This document shows, one piece after another, positions 17,801-25,511 of a stretch of 64,000 nt of DNA. Position numbers and translations under genes: made by a program. The stretch is from JBCCSZ01 sp039821145. Its GTDB lineage: Bacteria > Bacteroidota > Bacteroidia > Chitinophagales > Saprospiraceae. The notes beneath the pieces are model-generated. The model searched no databases. It worked only from the letters and a program-made list of their open reading frames with translations, and had not been told where the DNA came from. Within the stretch, counting starts at the first letter, position 1. The number at the start of each line of letters is the position of its first letter. The stretch covers positions 62,001 through 126,000 of the forward strand of contig JBCBOS010000007.1 of the NCBI GenBank assembly GCA_039821145.1, written 5' to 3'.

Positions 17801-17994
17801 TTGTGGTTGCCATCTTGCTGTTCTTCGGTGGTAGCAGCATCCGCGGTTTTGCCTTTGCATTGTTCATCGGTATTGTCGTGGGTACATACTCCTCCATCTA
17901 CGTAGCGACTCCGATCATGTCTGATTTGACAGGTGAGATCGAGGCGAAGGAAAAGAAGAAAAAGAGTTTCTCTCGCGCGACAAACGCGCGTTAG
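14887..17994 (+). CDS. secDF: Fused protein-export membrane protein SecDF
   Basis: A 1035-residue fusion of SecD and SecF, the proton-driven accessory complex that helps SecYEG complete protein translocation. The SecD half has an N-terminal membrane segment (residues ~7-27), the GLDLSGGMSVVLQVD motif (~94-108), a large periplasmic region and a six-helix membrane block containing GMAVDANVIIYERVREEL. The SecF half begins near residue 700 with its own membrane helix, LGVDFKGGYSYTI and a second membrane block with IGYSINDTVVVFDRIRE. The C-terminus is basic (KEKKKKSFSRATNAR). Fusions of this kind are normal in Bacteroidota. The periplasmic insert near residues 300-430 is longer than in E. coli SecD. 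Own promoter and strong terminator make it monocistronic. Confidence 0.96.
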   Translation: MQGKGIIKFFLVVMTIVCVLQYLYILPTRKVEKAADNYARAIASPDGDLDQRTLFKATRTAFLDSMSSEVVWKIPLIGQFTYEELKAKQLAYGLDLSGGMSVVLQVDLRDLIRTLANNTKDRDFESALEKANQNLRSAQSDYVTLFAQAYQEQVGAEAKLAPLFASNPSLREQITFETTNSEVISIIRTKADETVDLTYKRLKERIDELGVVQPNVSLDAARDLIIVELPGISNPERARRFLQATAKLEFWDVYRVTDENFTDKFLRADKKMARLKEGGEIDSTLLAEEEVQTRIDTTYEYKYDSTGTVYDSVEVYNEVAVNNDPLLNRGPLLSLLDINNPQTGLMPYSVLGLADRNKKEAITKMLQRPEIRSEFPNDMVFMWSRKSVKDYQTKEETDRYELYGIKKQKGSDKPPLEGDRVTDASPNPDPQTGEIQVSLRMDSKGAKIWGEMTSRASKEGNRPIAIVLDNEVESAPNVQNPILNGNSSITGNYTLAEATDLSKILQIGKLPAKTKIIQEALVGPSLGQQNINASITSLLIGFGLVLIFMILYYGGAGIFSIVALLMNLFFIFGALASYGTVLTLPGIAGIVLTIGMAVDANVIIYERVREELRAGKTLMSSISDGFKHSYSAIIDANVTTILTAFVLAYFGLGPIKGFAVVLIIGVLSSLFTAVLIGRMMIDWWTGKDRDLNFWTGFSKNAFANMNIDWLGKRKVAYVISGVIILAGIGSMLTRSFELGVDFKGGYSYTIQFNESDNADATAIRASLGKAFGATPVVKAVSTENTYSVTTSYLINDDSDAADSLVMLKLHEGINEVVGGTLALKDFKDPDSQTIHVMSSSKVGPTIADDIKTSAIYATIFALLLIFLYIFIRFNKWQYSLGAVAALFHDTLIVLGIFSLFHGVLPFSLEIDQAFIAAILTVIGYSINDTVVVFDRIREFMNDYTNKSKEEIINMAINSTVSRTVITSLTTLFVVAILLFFGGSSIRGFAFALFIGIVVGTYSSIYVATPIMSDLTGEIEAKEKKKKSFSRATNAR

Positions 17995-18019
17995 GAAGAC
18001 ACATAAACGAAAATGTCAG

Positions 18020-18050
18020 AAGGCTGGTCTCATTGAGGCCAGCCTTTTTT
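18020..18050 (+). terminator. Intrinsic terminator of secDF
   Basis: AAGGCTGGTCTC, a 3-4 base loop, then GAGGCCAGCCTT and six Ts. The 12-bp stem has one G-U type mismatch. It begins 26 bases after the secDF stop. Confidence 0.85.
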
Positions 18051-18367
18051 CATGGGTGGATTCGAATGAATTTTTATTTATCGAATATTAATTAACTCAT
18101 TTCATTGGCATCAATTTTGTTGCTCAATGAGCGTAAGTTTTGGTTAAAAATTGTAAGATTCGTTTCCTAAGCCCGTGCCTCGAACTCGGGCTCTTTTTTT
18201 GTCCGGTGGTCAGCAAATCCCATCTTTGGCCCACTTTCCAAATGCAACAATCATTTCGCACTGAGCGTTTGTTATTTGATGGTTCATCAGATGTTTTGAT
18301 GGATGCAAATATTTGATTTATCAGTGGGTTGAATTATCTTGATGGCCAATCACTTCTTTCGACTGCC
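18051..18367. other. Intergenic region between secDF and the porE-like gene
   Basis: No coding frame is convincing here. The first half is AT-rich and ends in a second terminator-like hairpin at 18170-18200, which has no gene in front of it. The second half leads to the -7 box at 18368. Confidence 0.5.
18170..18200 (+). terminator. Orphan terminator, possible end of a small RNA
   Basis: AGCCCG (18170-18175) pairs with CGGGCT (18187-18192) around an 11-base loop, followed by C and seven Ts. The secDF transcript already has a terminator 120 bases upstream, so this one may end a short non-coding RNA starting between 18050 and 18150; a one-mismatch -7 box (CAATTTTG) lies at 18112-18119. It could also be a backup terminator. 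Confidence 0.5.
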
Positions 18368-18375
18368 TAATTTTG
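18368..18375 (+). promoter_or_regulatory. -7 box of the porE-like operon
   Basis: TAATTTTG matches TAnnTTTG exactly and ends 25 bases before the ATG at 18401. The nearest upstream TTG is 26 bases away, which is long for a -33 element. Confidence 0.5.
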
Positions 18376-18400
18376 AAAGCCGACACAAAGTATCCACCAT

Positions 18401-20386
18401 ATGAACAAAACCTCCTACGCTTTCTCATTGCTCTGCCTTGCGTTTGTCACTGCCTGTACGTTTGTCCAAAAGGTCAGAGATGGCCAGACGGCCTATGATC
18501 GCAAACAGTATTCAGTGGCTGCCGAGATGCTCCCCAAAGATTACAAAAAGGCCAAAAGCCGCGTAGAAAAGGGCAAGATTGCCTTTATGCTGGGCGAGTC
18601 CTACAAGCGCATGAATCGATCCGACAAGTCCATCGATTGGTACCTCAATGCCTACAACAACAGCTATGGGGTGGATGCGCTGCGGGAATATGCCTACGCT
18701 CTCAAGCGCAGCGGCCAGTACGAGGAGGCCAAGCAGGCATTCAAGAACTTGGGGATAGAGATTGGCAGTCCGTATGAATATCGGCGGGAGATTACAGCCT
18801 GCACACAAGCTCTGGAGTGGGTGGAAGAAAGCAAAGACAGTGACTACAGCCTGGAATTGCTTCCCTTCAACAGTGGCAATTCTGACTATTCGCCAACGAT
18901 CTACAAAGATGGGCAGCTCTTGATCACCTCAGATCGCAGCAGCAGCACAGGCGATGACACCTACAATTGGACGGGCAACAAGTTTTCGGACATCTTCCAG
19001 GTCAACCCCGGCAATTCGGATATTTCTCCCTTTGATGGCACCATCAATACCACCAACAATGAGGGAACCATCGCCTTCAATGAAGATTTCACCGAAATGG
19101 TCTTTACGCGCTGTTACAACGACGACAAGTACAGCGACAACTACTGCAAGCTGATGAGCAGTCGCTTTGAGGATGGGGCTTGGACAAAGGCGGAGCCACT
19201 CAATTTCGTTCAAGACAAAATCAATTATGGTCATCCGAGTCTTTCCAAAGATGGCAGCACCCTCTATTTTTCCTCCGACAACAACGAAGGCTGGGGAGGT
19301 TTCGACATTTATGTGACCGAACGGGTGCCCGATGGCTGGGAGCAACCCCAACTCTTGAGTCGCAGCATCAATACGTCAGGCAACGAGAAGTTTCCGACCA
19401 TCGACGCAGATACGCTCTACTTTTCTTCCGATTACCACACGGGAATGGGCGGATTGGATGTCTTCCGCTCCTACAAAATGGGCAATGGCAATTGGAGTCC
19501 CGTCAAAAACCTCAAGCCACCAGTCAATTCTGCAGAGGATGATTTTGGGCTGGTCATCGACTACAATGCCCCGGAAAAGGACGGCATCCTGCAAACAGGC
19601 TATGTCAGCTCAACCCGGCAAAATGGGGCGGGCAATGACGACATTTATCGCTTCGAAAGACGTATTCCCCCGCCACCACCACCTGTCGACACCACCAAGG
19701 CCATCGTCTACAAACTGCTCTTGGATGTGTATGTATTAGAAAAAATCTACCAGTTTGCCGACAACCCCAACAGCAAAGTGCTGGGCCGCAAGCCACTGGG
19801 TGGCGCAGACCTGGTAATTGATGTGCCTGGGAAACGCCCCCAAATCATTCAAATCAACGAAGAAGGCCTTTACGAGTTGGAACTCTCCGATGATACCGAC
19901 TACAAATTTTCCGCCACCAAAGATGGCTACCTCAGAGGCACTGGCGCCTTTTCTTCCAAGGGAATCGGCAAAGACCCCAACAATCCCGTCCTCAAATTTG
20001 AGCTGGAGATTGTGCTCGACAAGATTTTTGCCAACACGGAAATTGTATTGGAAAACATCTACTATGATTTCGATAAATACTTCATCCGCGAGGACGCCAT
20101 CCCGACCTTAAACGAGCTGACCTCTATGCTGGAGCAAAACCCTGAAATTCGCATACAACTCTCTTCACATACCGACTGCCAGGGCAATGGCCGCTACAAC
20201 CAAACGCTTTCCCAGAGGCGCGCCCAATCAGCAGTGGACTTTCTCATCAGCCAAGGCATCGATCCTGTGCGATTGGAGGCGGTAGGCTATGGGGAAAATG
20301 CTTTGCTGATCGAATGTGTTTGCAGCCGATGCACCGATGAGGAGCACCAGGCCAACAGAAGGACGACTTTCAAGATTTTGCAATAA
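18401..20386 (+). CDS. PorE-like TPR/PD40/CRD/OmpA lipoprotein
   Basis: A 661-residue exported lipoprotein with lipobox-like FVTAC (Cys at ~19). Order of parts: TPR-like helices (residues ~25-135), PD40/WD40-like propeller blades (~150-425) with repeated SKDGSTLYFSSDN- and DTLYFSSDYH-type strands, a proline linker (PPPPPP, ~425), a carboxypeptidase-regulatory-like beta domain (~460-545) and an OmpA peptidoglycan-binding domain (~550-661) with NIYYDFDKYFI, SSHTDCQGNGRYNQTLSQRRA and NRRTTF. This order and length match PorE of the type IX secretion system, a peptidoglycan-anchored outer-membrane lipoprotein. Bacteroidota carry several paralogues of this architecture, so a T9SS role is likely but not proven. 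It leads an operon with two short genes at 7- and 5-base gaps. Confidence 0.82.
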   Translation: MNKTSYAFSLLCLAFVTACTFVQKVRDGQTAYDRKQYSVAAEMLPKDYKKAKSRVEKGKIAFMLGESYKRMNRSDKSIDWYLNAYNNSYGVDALREYAYALKRSGQYEEAKQAFKNLGIEIGSPYEYRREITACTQALEWVEESKDSDYSLELLPFNSGNSDYSPTIYKDGQLLITSDRSSSTGDDTYNWTGNKFSDIFQVNPGNSDISPFDGTINTTNNEGTIAFNEDFTEMVFTRCYNDDKYSDNYCKLMSSRFEDGAWTKAEPLNFVQDKINYGHPSLSKDGSTLYFSSDNNEGWGGFDIYVTERVPDGWEQPQLLSRSINTSGNEKFPTIDADTLYFSSDYHTGMGGLDVFRSYKMGNGNWSPVKNLKPPVNSAEDDFGLVIDYNAPEKDGILQTGYVSSTRQNGAGNDDIYRFERRIPPPPPPVDTTKAIVYKLLLDVYVLEKIYQFADNPNSKVLGRKPLGGADLVIDVPGKRPQIIQINEEGLYELELSDDTDYKFSATKDGYLRGTGAFSSKGIGKDPNNPVLKFELEIVLDKIFANTEIVLENIYYDFDKYFIREDAIPTLNELTSMLEQNPEIRIQLSSHTDCQGNGRYNQTLSQRRAQSAVDFLISQGIDPVRLEAVGYGENALLIECVCSRCTDEEHQANRRTTFKILQ

Positions 20387-20393
20387 GTACCAA

Positions 20394-20930
20394 ATGTCTC
20401 AACGAAAAGTCATCCTGTACATCAGCATGAGCCTCGACGGCTTCATTGCCACCAAGGAAGATGACATTTCCTGGCTCTCCTGTGTCGACAAAAAGGGAGA
20501 GGATTATGGATATGAAGCCTTTACAGAAACGGTAGACGCCTACATCATCGGCCGGACGACCTACGAAGTGGTGCTGGGCTTGTGCGGTGGACAACTCCCG
20601 CAGGCCGAACGCTTTGATTGCTACGTGATCACCCGACAAGAGCGAGAGCCGGAAAATGGGGTGACCTTCTACAATGGAGACATCGAGGAGCTGATCTACA
20701 AACTCAAGCAGGAGGAAGGCAAAAACATCTACTGCGACGGCGGCGGGCAGATTGTCCAGTTGCTGATGCAAAAAAACCTGATTGACGAATACATCGTATC
20801 TATCATACCCATCTTATTGGGAGACGGCAAGCGCCTGTTTTTGGGCCAAACACAACAGATTTCACTACAGGCATTGCCCAGCAAACAGTATGATACAGGC
20901 CTGGTACAACTACGCTATCTCAAACAATAA
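20394..20930 (+). CDS. Dihydrofolate-reductase-fold protein (RibD C-terminal family)
   Basis: A 178-residue protein of the DHFR/RibD-C family. Family features are KVILYISMSLDGFIATKEDDISWL at the start (partly quoted: ISMSLDGFIA), the NADPH-binding YIIGRTTYEVV (residues ~50-60) and the glycine-rich NIYCDGGGQIVQLL (~105-118) followed by DEYIVSIIPILLGDGKRLF. Such proteins are NADPH-dependent reductases of unknown substrate; many occur singly in Bacteroidota and are not folate enzymes. I use the ATG at 20394, seven bases after the porE-like stop; an in-frame start at 20316 would overlap that gene. The link to the upstream envelope gene is only positional. Confidence 0.82.
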   Translation: MSQRKVILYISMSLDGFIATKEDDISWLSCVDKKGEDYGYEAFTETVDAYIIGRTTYEVVLGLCGGQLPQAERFDCYVITRQEREPENGVTFYNGDIEELIYKLKQEEGKNIYCDGGGQIVQLLMQKNLIDEYIVSIIPILLGDGKRLFLGQTQQISLQALPSKQYDTGLVQLRYLKQ

Positions 20931-20935
20931 ACCAC

Positions 20936-21472
20936 ATGTCTATTTCTCGCACGGATCGAATGCAGAACATCGGGACCATCGCAGCCCTGGTCATCAGCAT
21001 CATTGCCCTGTTTACAAGCATTTACGAAGCCAACATCATGGAGTCACAGCAAAAAGCCATGGTGTGGCCCTACTTCAAACTGCAACCCGCTTACAACAGC
21101 GAAGGCTTCCGTCTGGTCGCTTCCAACAAAGGAACAGGCCCTGCCTTGATTCGCTCCCTAGAGGTGAGTTACAAAGGAAAGGCCATGTCCAGCTTGGACG
21201 AATTGCTGGATGCCATCAAGCCCGATCGCACCATTGGATACGAGGTCATCAAGGTCTCTGAAGTCAACAACAATGTTTTTCAGAATGGAGAGTCCACCAT
21301 TGTCTTGTTCCTTCCTTGGTCAGACGAGGTGCGTCAAATCGTGGACAAGTTCAATGATGTCAATGTCAAGGTATGTTACGAGTCTGTATTGGGAGAAAGT
21401 TGGACCTATGACATGCGGGCAGACAAGCACACGGAGGAAAAATTCCGCGCCAGGGTGGAATACGACAACTAG
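20936..21472 (+). CDS. Membrane-anchored protein of unknown function
   Basis: A 178-residue protein with one N-terminal membrane helix (residues ~11-29, NIGTIAALVISIIALFTSI) and no lipobox. The remaining ~145 residues should be outside the cytoplasm or, by the positive-inside rule (RTDR before the helix), periplasmic with the N-terminus in. They read like a small beta-sandwich (GFRLVASNKGTGPALIRSLEVSYKG), and the segment near NKGTGPALI resembles stretches in membrane-proximal domains of unknown function. It starts five bases after the DHFR-like gene and so is in the porE-like operon. It is convergent with the AraC gene, 18 bases between stops. No family recognised. Confidence 0.65.
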   Translation: MSISRTDRMQNIGTIAALVISIIALFTSIYEANIMESQQKAMVWPYFKLQPAYNSEGFRLVASNKGTGPALIRSLEVSYKGKAMSSLDELLDAIKPDRTIGYEVIKVSEVNNNVFQNGESTIVLFLPWSDEVRQIVDKFNDVNVKVCYESVLGESWTYDMRADKHTEEKFRARVEYDN

Positions 21473-21490
21473 AGCGAGCCTTGCAAGTAC

Positions 21491-22375
21491 TCAGACCGTA
21501 CTGGCCTGCCGTTTTTTGAAGTCTGACGGTTTGACCTGCTCCAATTTTTTGAAGCTGCTGCAAAAATATTCGTACGAATTGAAGCCACATCTGTAGGCAA
21601 TCTCCTTGAGTCCATACTGCCTTTTGGCAATCATGACCTTCGAGAGATTGATCCGCTCTCGTTGGATGAAGTCGATGGGCGAGTAATCTGTCGAGGATTT
21701 GAATTTTTTGTAAAAAGTCGTCATGCCCAGCCCAGATACCCTTGCCAGTTGTTCAACCGTGATTTTGCTCTGTAGGTGACTTTTGATGTAGGAAATGCTC
21801 TTTTGGATGCTCTTTTCCCGAACGCGGGTGCCAAAGTTTTGCCGCAGCAAGTACAAGCCCTCCGTTTGAAAGACCCGCAACAGCAATTCTTTGATGATCA
21901 GCGTGGCAATGAGTTGGTTGGAACGGCTCTGGTTGACACGCAAATGGTCATAGAGTCGGCAGAAGTTTTCGATGATGGCCCTGTCGTTGGAAAAAAAGTG
22001 TTTGTTGTCTCCCTCTGTCGGCCCATTGTACAGGCAAGCCCCCTCCCCTTCCGAAATGCTGATCTCCTCATGAAATTGGTGCAAAAAATTGGGGTCCAAC
22101 TCCAATACCAGACAGGCCGTTGGATTGTGGAAAGTGGCATTGGGAATGTGTACCGTATGGATGCATTCGCGCTCCGGTATGTAGAACGTCCCTGGGAAAA
22201 ATTCAAAGGTCAAGCTGTCGGTGAGGATGGATTTGTGCCCCGAACGCATGATGGTGAGCACATTCTGTTCAAAATAAAACTTGACATCCCGGCAGGAACA
22301 ATTGGTTTCGTAGACCATCAACTTGCCGTGTTCCAATTGGTATTCCGTACCTCTTTCTATGAATTTCTCTTGCAT
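21491..22375 (-). CDS. AraC-family transcriptional regulator
   Basis: A 294-residue regulator. The N-terminal ~185 residues form an AraC_N-type ligand/sensory region with EFFPGTFYIPERECIHTV, and the C-terminal ~100 residues carry the two HTH motifs: ITVEQLARVSGLGMTTFYKKFK (residues ~213-234) and IAYRCGFNSYEYFCSSFKKLEQVKPSDFKK (second helix pair, partly quoted as GFNSYEYFCSSFKK). The frame starts at 22375 and is divergent from the small gene at 22567, with 191 AT-rich bases in between, the usual layout for an AraC regulator and its target. The inducer is unknown. Several Cys residues (NCSCRD) near residue 26 could be redox-sensitive, which is only a suggestion. Confidence 0.88.
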   Translation of the reverse strand: MQEKFIERGTEYQLEHGKLMVYETNCSCRDVKFYFEQNVLTIMRSGHKSILTDSLTFEFFPGTFYIPERECIHTVHIPNATFHNPTACLVLELDPNFLHQFHEEISISEGEGACLYNGPTEGDNKHFFSNDRAIIENFCRLYDHLRVNQSRSNQLIATLIIKELLLRVFQTEGLYLLRQNFGTRVREKSIQKSISYIKSHLQSKITVEQLARVSGLGMTTFYKKFKSSTDYSPIDFIQRERINLSKVMIAKRQYGLKEIAYRCGFNSYEYFCSSFKKLEQVKPSDFKKRQASTV

Positions 22376-22566
22376 AACTTACGCGATTCTACAAAAAATT
22401 TAAAAATCATTCATACCGCTCTATTAAAATACAACATTATTCTTCAATATTCAATGATACTATAGTTTTATTGTATGATCGTATATTCAATCAGTTTATT
22501 CCTTCAATATCTTGCGGTAAGAGAAGAGGATTCTTCCCACTTCATTCATTCATACAACCCAATCTT

Positions 22567-22902
22567 ATGACCTATTTTATCGAATTGTGGAATGCCAAGC
22601 CGGCTTGGCTCGAGCTGCCAAAAGAAGAGCGTGCAAACTACATGAACCAAGTTGGTGGTGCCATTCAAGGTTTGCTGGAAAACGGCGTGAAGGTATTGAC
22701 CTGGTCCCACAACCAATCCGATGTCCAAAAGCGAATGGATTACGACTATTTTGCCATCTGGTCCTTTCCCGACCAAGCCAGTGCTGAGACGTTTCAAAAA
22801 GTGGTGGAAGGGGCAGGCTGGTACAATTACTTTGAGCAAGTCAATGCCATGGGAAAGGAGGAAAGCGCCGCCCAAGTCATCGAAGCCCTCATTGAATTGT
22901 AA
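22567..22902 (+). CDS. Small conserved cytosolic protein (DUF6616-like)
   Basis: A 111-residue protein starting MTYFIELWNAKPAWLELP. The conserved run ERANYMNQVGGAIQGLLENGV, the DYDYFAIWSFPD segment and EGAGWYNYFEQVN look like the DUF6616 family as I remember it, an alpha/beta ferredoxin-like domain similar in outline to dimeric NIPSNAP/EthD-type proteins. The function is unknown. I take the ATG at 22567; the frame opens earlier at 22471, but that extension would lie in the promoter region. It is divergent from the AraC regulator and therefore its most likely target. PaaK follows after 69 bases. Confidence 0.7.
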   Translation: MTYFIELWNAKPAWLELPKEERANYMNQVGGAIQGLLENGVKVLTWSHNQSDVQKRMDYDYFAIWSFPDQASAETFQKVVEGAGWYNYFEQVNAMGKEESAAQVIEALIEL

Positions 22903-22971
22903 TTGTATATTCCTGCACCAATTTGTACCTTACCCCAACTGTTTTTTCATCCCTAACGCCCCTTGCCCATC

Positions 22972-24261
22972 ATGTACAATGCCGCCATCGAATCAATGCC
23001 GCTCCCTGAACTGCGGCTCCTCCAAAACCAACGCTTCACCAGTCTGATCCAACGCCTGTACCAAAAAGTCCCCTTCTACAAGGAGTTGTTTGACAAAAGA
23101 GGCATTCATCCTTCAGACATCAAGGGGTTGGACGATTTGCACTTGCTGCCCTTTACGACCAAGGAAGACTTGCGCCAACACTATCCCTATGACCTCTTCG
23201 CCTCTCCCATGCAAGAGGTCCGGCGCATTCACGCTTCCAGCGGCACAACGGGCAAGCCTACTGTCGTGGGCTATACCCAAAACGATTTGGATGTATTCGA
23301 CGAAGTCGTGGCTCGCTCGCTGGTCTGCGCAGGGGCCCGCCGAGGGATGAAATTGCACAATGCCTATGGCTACGGACTGTTCACCGGAGGATTGGGGATG
23401 CATGGAGGGGCCACCAAGCTGGGCATGGCCGTCATCCCTGTATCGGGGGGCATGACCGAGCGACAGTTGATGATTTTGCAGGATTTTCAACCCGAAGTCA
23501 TCTGCTGTACTCCTTCCTATGCCCAAACCTTGTCGGATGAGTTTGCCAAGAGAAACATCGACACCAGCCAGTTGGCGGTCAAATATGCAGTGCTGGGGGC
23601 CGAGCCTTGGACCGAGGCCATTCGCCAGCAGGTAGAGAACGGTCTGCAAGTGACGGCCACAAACATCTACGGCCTGAGTGAGATCATTGGGCCAGGTGTC
23701 TCTCAGGAAGATTTTGAAGAGAAAGGCACTGGCAGCTACATTTGGGAGGACCACTTTTTCCCAGAAATTGTGGACAAGGATACGGGCGAAGTCCTTCCCC
23801 ATGGCCAAGAGGGCGTCCTCGTCTTTACCACCTTGACCAAGGAGGCATTTCCTCTGTTGCGCTATTGGACCAACGACATTTGCTCGCTTCACTACGATGC
23901 CAATGCCAAACGGACCCACATCAAGATGTCGGCCATCAAGGGGCGGGCCGACGACATGCTCATCATCCGAGGGGTCAATCTATTTCACACCCAGGTGGAA
24001 GAGGTCATCAATGAGTTGGCCTTTTTGAGCCCCAACTACCGCCTGCTGGTCGACAAGCGGCAGGCCATGGATGTGGTGACGGTAGAAGTAGAATTGGAAA
24101 AGACAGTAGAGGCCAGCGATCAGTTTGCCCAACAGTTGAAGCAAACCATCAAGAATACGATCGGCTTGTCGATGGATGTGGAGCTGAAGGCGCCTGGCAG
24201 CATTCCGAGGAGCCAGGGCGGGAAGTTGTCTCGCATTTTGGATAGGCGGGGGAAGGGGTAG
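22972..24261 (+). CDS. paaK: Phenylacetate-CoA ligase
   Basis: A 429-residue adenylate-forming ligase of the PaaK type, which activates phenylacetate with ATP and CoA. The P-loop is HASSGTTGKPTVVGYT (residues ~81-96), followed by AYGYGLFTGGLGMHGGATKLG (~120-140), the adenylation motif ATNIYGLSEIIGPG (~219-232) and the hinge KGRADDMLIIRGVN (~324-337), with the C-terminal catalytic Lys in RSQGGKLSRILDRR. The length is typical (about 430). I use ATG 22972; a TTG three codons upstream is less likely. No other paa catabolic gene is nearby, so it could also act in another aryl-acid pathway. It is convergent with the Rpn-like gene (13-base gap). Confidence 0.9.
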   Translation: MYNAAIESMPLPELRLLQNQRFTSLIQRLYQKVPFYKELFDKRGIHPSDIKGLDDLHLLPFTTKEDLRQHYPYDLFASPMQEVRRIHASSGTTGKPTVVGYTQNDLDVFDEVVARSLVCAGARRGMKLHNAYGYGLFTGGLGMHGGATKLGMAVIPVSGGMTERQLMILQDFQPEVICCTPSYAQTLSDEFAKRNIDTSQLAVKYAVLGAEPWTEAIRQQVENGLQVTATNIYGLSEIIGPGVSQEDFEEKGTGSYIWEDHFFPEIVDKDTGEVLPHGQEGVLVFTTLTKEAFPLLRYWTNDICSLHYDANAKRTHIKMSAIKGRADDMLIIRGVNLFHTQVEEVINELAFLSPNYRLLVDKRQAMDVVTVEVELEKTVEASDQFAQQLKQTIKNTIGLSMDVELKAPGSIPRSQGGKLSRILDRRGKG

Positions 24262-24274
24262 ACTGAGCCAACTG

Positions 24275-25111
24275 TTACAACTTGTCAATCTGCTCTTTGG
24301 TCAATCCAGTCACGCGAATGATTTGTTCGACAGCAACATTCTCTTCCTTTAGTTTTTTGGCGACAAGCTCCAGGGCTTCTGTTCTGCCCTCTTGTTTGGA
24401 TGTGTCCACGACATTTTGAATGTCTCTGTAGTACTTCAAACTATTCTCGTAGGCAATTCGTTCCTCGGGGCTGAATTTGGCAATTTCGGCTGCCTCAAAA
24501 AGGCGTTCAAAGATTTTGCTCTGCAGGCTAACAGGTCGGTCCTGCAGTTTGGACAAATGCCTGAAAACGTACAGCCATTTTTCAAACTGGTTGTCCAAGT
24601 CTTCCACAGATTTGTCAAACTTGGGCAATTCGATGTAAATGAACTTTAGCTTGTCGTAGAAGACCCCGCATTTTTGATTTCTCAACTCGACAATGTGTAC
24701 ACATTCCTCCTTTGACTGGTGGTCCTCAAAGGTGAAGTCCAATATCCCCACTATGTACACCGGCTCAAGCTTGAAATCCCAATCGCCCTTTTTTGCTTGC
24801 TCTTGAATGGGAAAGGAAGCATAAAACAGGCTCCTGTCTTTGAAGTAGTTTTGCTTTATCTTCTGAACTTCTACAATGAAGCGCTCACCTGTTTTGCCCA
24901 CACAATACAAATCAAAAATGGCTTTTCTGTCCAAATCCTTCTGTCCCAATTGCTCATTTCTGGAATAGCTCAAGTCCTCGATTCGATGCTTTTCTGGCAA
25001 AACCTGATTCAAAAAGTCGATCAACAACACCTTATTTGGCTCCGTCCCAAATAGTTTTTTAAATCCGAAATCCGTTAAGGGATTGATGTATCGATCTTCT
25101 ACATGCTTCAT
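24275..25111 (-). CDS. Rpn-family PD-(D/E)XK nuclease / putative transposase
   Basis: A 278-residue protein of the Rpn/PDDEXK_2 family. It starts with the diagnostic INPLTDFGFKKLFG and LLIDFLNQVLP, and the nuclease core is seen as KAIFDLYCVGKTGERFIVEVQK, giving D...ExQ/K: the acidic residue in IFDLYC (~67) and the EVQK pair (~81-84). The C-terminus (EGRTEALELVAKKLKEE) is a coiled, charged helix usual for the family. Rpn proteins stimulate recA-independent recombination and are DNA nucleases; they spread as single genes and are often present in many copies in Bacteroidota. No terminal inverted repeats or target duplication were seen, so it is listed as a gene, not a transposon. Confidence 0.85.
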   Translation of the reverse strand: MKHVEDRYINPLTDFGFKKLFGTEPNKVLLIDFLNQVLPEKHRIEDLSYSRNEQLGQKDLDRKAIFDLYCVGKTGERFIVEVQKIKQNYFKDRSLFYASFPIQEQAKKGDWDFKLEPVYIVGILDFTFEDHQSKEECVHIVELRNQKCGVFYDKLKFIYIELPKFDKSVEDLDNQFEKWLYVFRHLSKLQDRPVSLQSKIFERLFEAAEIAKFSPEERIAYENSLKYYRDIQNVVDTSKQEGRTEALELVAKKLKEENVAVEQIIRVTGLTKEQIDKL

Positions 25112-25407
25112 AAACTATGGATTGGCTGCTCAAAACAACTTGATATACTCATTACATAGTGGTTTGGGCGAGTAAAACGAATTTATTTTGTTCCAAATCA
25201 AGGCTGAAAACGTAGGCGATGCCATAGCATCGGTGAGGCTTTCAAACCCTGCCTATCGGAGGTAGGGCAGAGTTGGGACAAAAGAAAAAGATAGACGAAG
25301 TCCCAAACCACTTTGGATTGAGTATACACTAGAACAACACATTCTGTTGCAATATATGCATTCTCCCCAGAGAAATGCAACGACAATCCCCAATTTGACC
25401 CTCTCAT
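25112..25407. other. Intergenic region upstream of the Rpn-like gene
   Basis: About 300 bases with no credible coding frame on either strand. The right end holds the terminator of the lipoprotein gene at 25408-25443. The part nearest 25111 should contain the Rpn promoter on the minus strand; I saw no exact TAnnTTTG there. Confidence 0.45.
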
Positions 25408-25443
25408 AAAAAATGCCTCACCGACATGGGTCGATGAGGCATT
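25408..25443 (-). terminator. Intrinsic terminator of the lipoprotein gene
   Basis: On the minus strand AATGCCTCATCGAC, a 4-base loop and GTCGGTGAGGCATT form a 14-bp stem with one mismatch, followed by a run of Ts. It is 69 bases downstream of the stop at 25512. Confidence 0.75.
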
Positions 25444-25511
25444 CCAGCTGGACATGTGAGCACGCCCAGTATCAAATCGAACTATCTCATAGGCGCGACA
25501 AAAGCTGCCGC

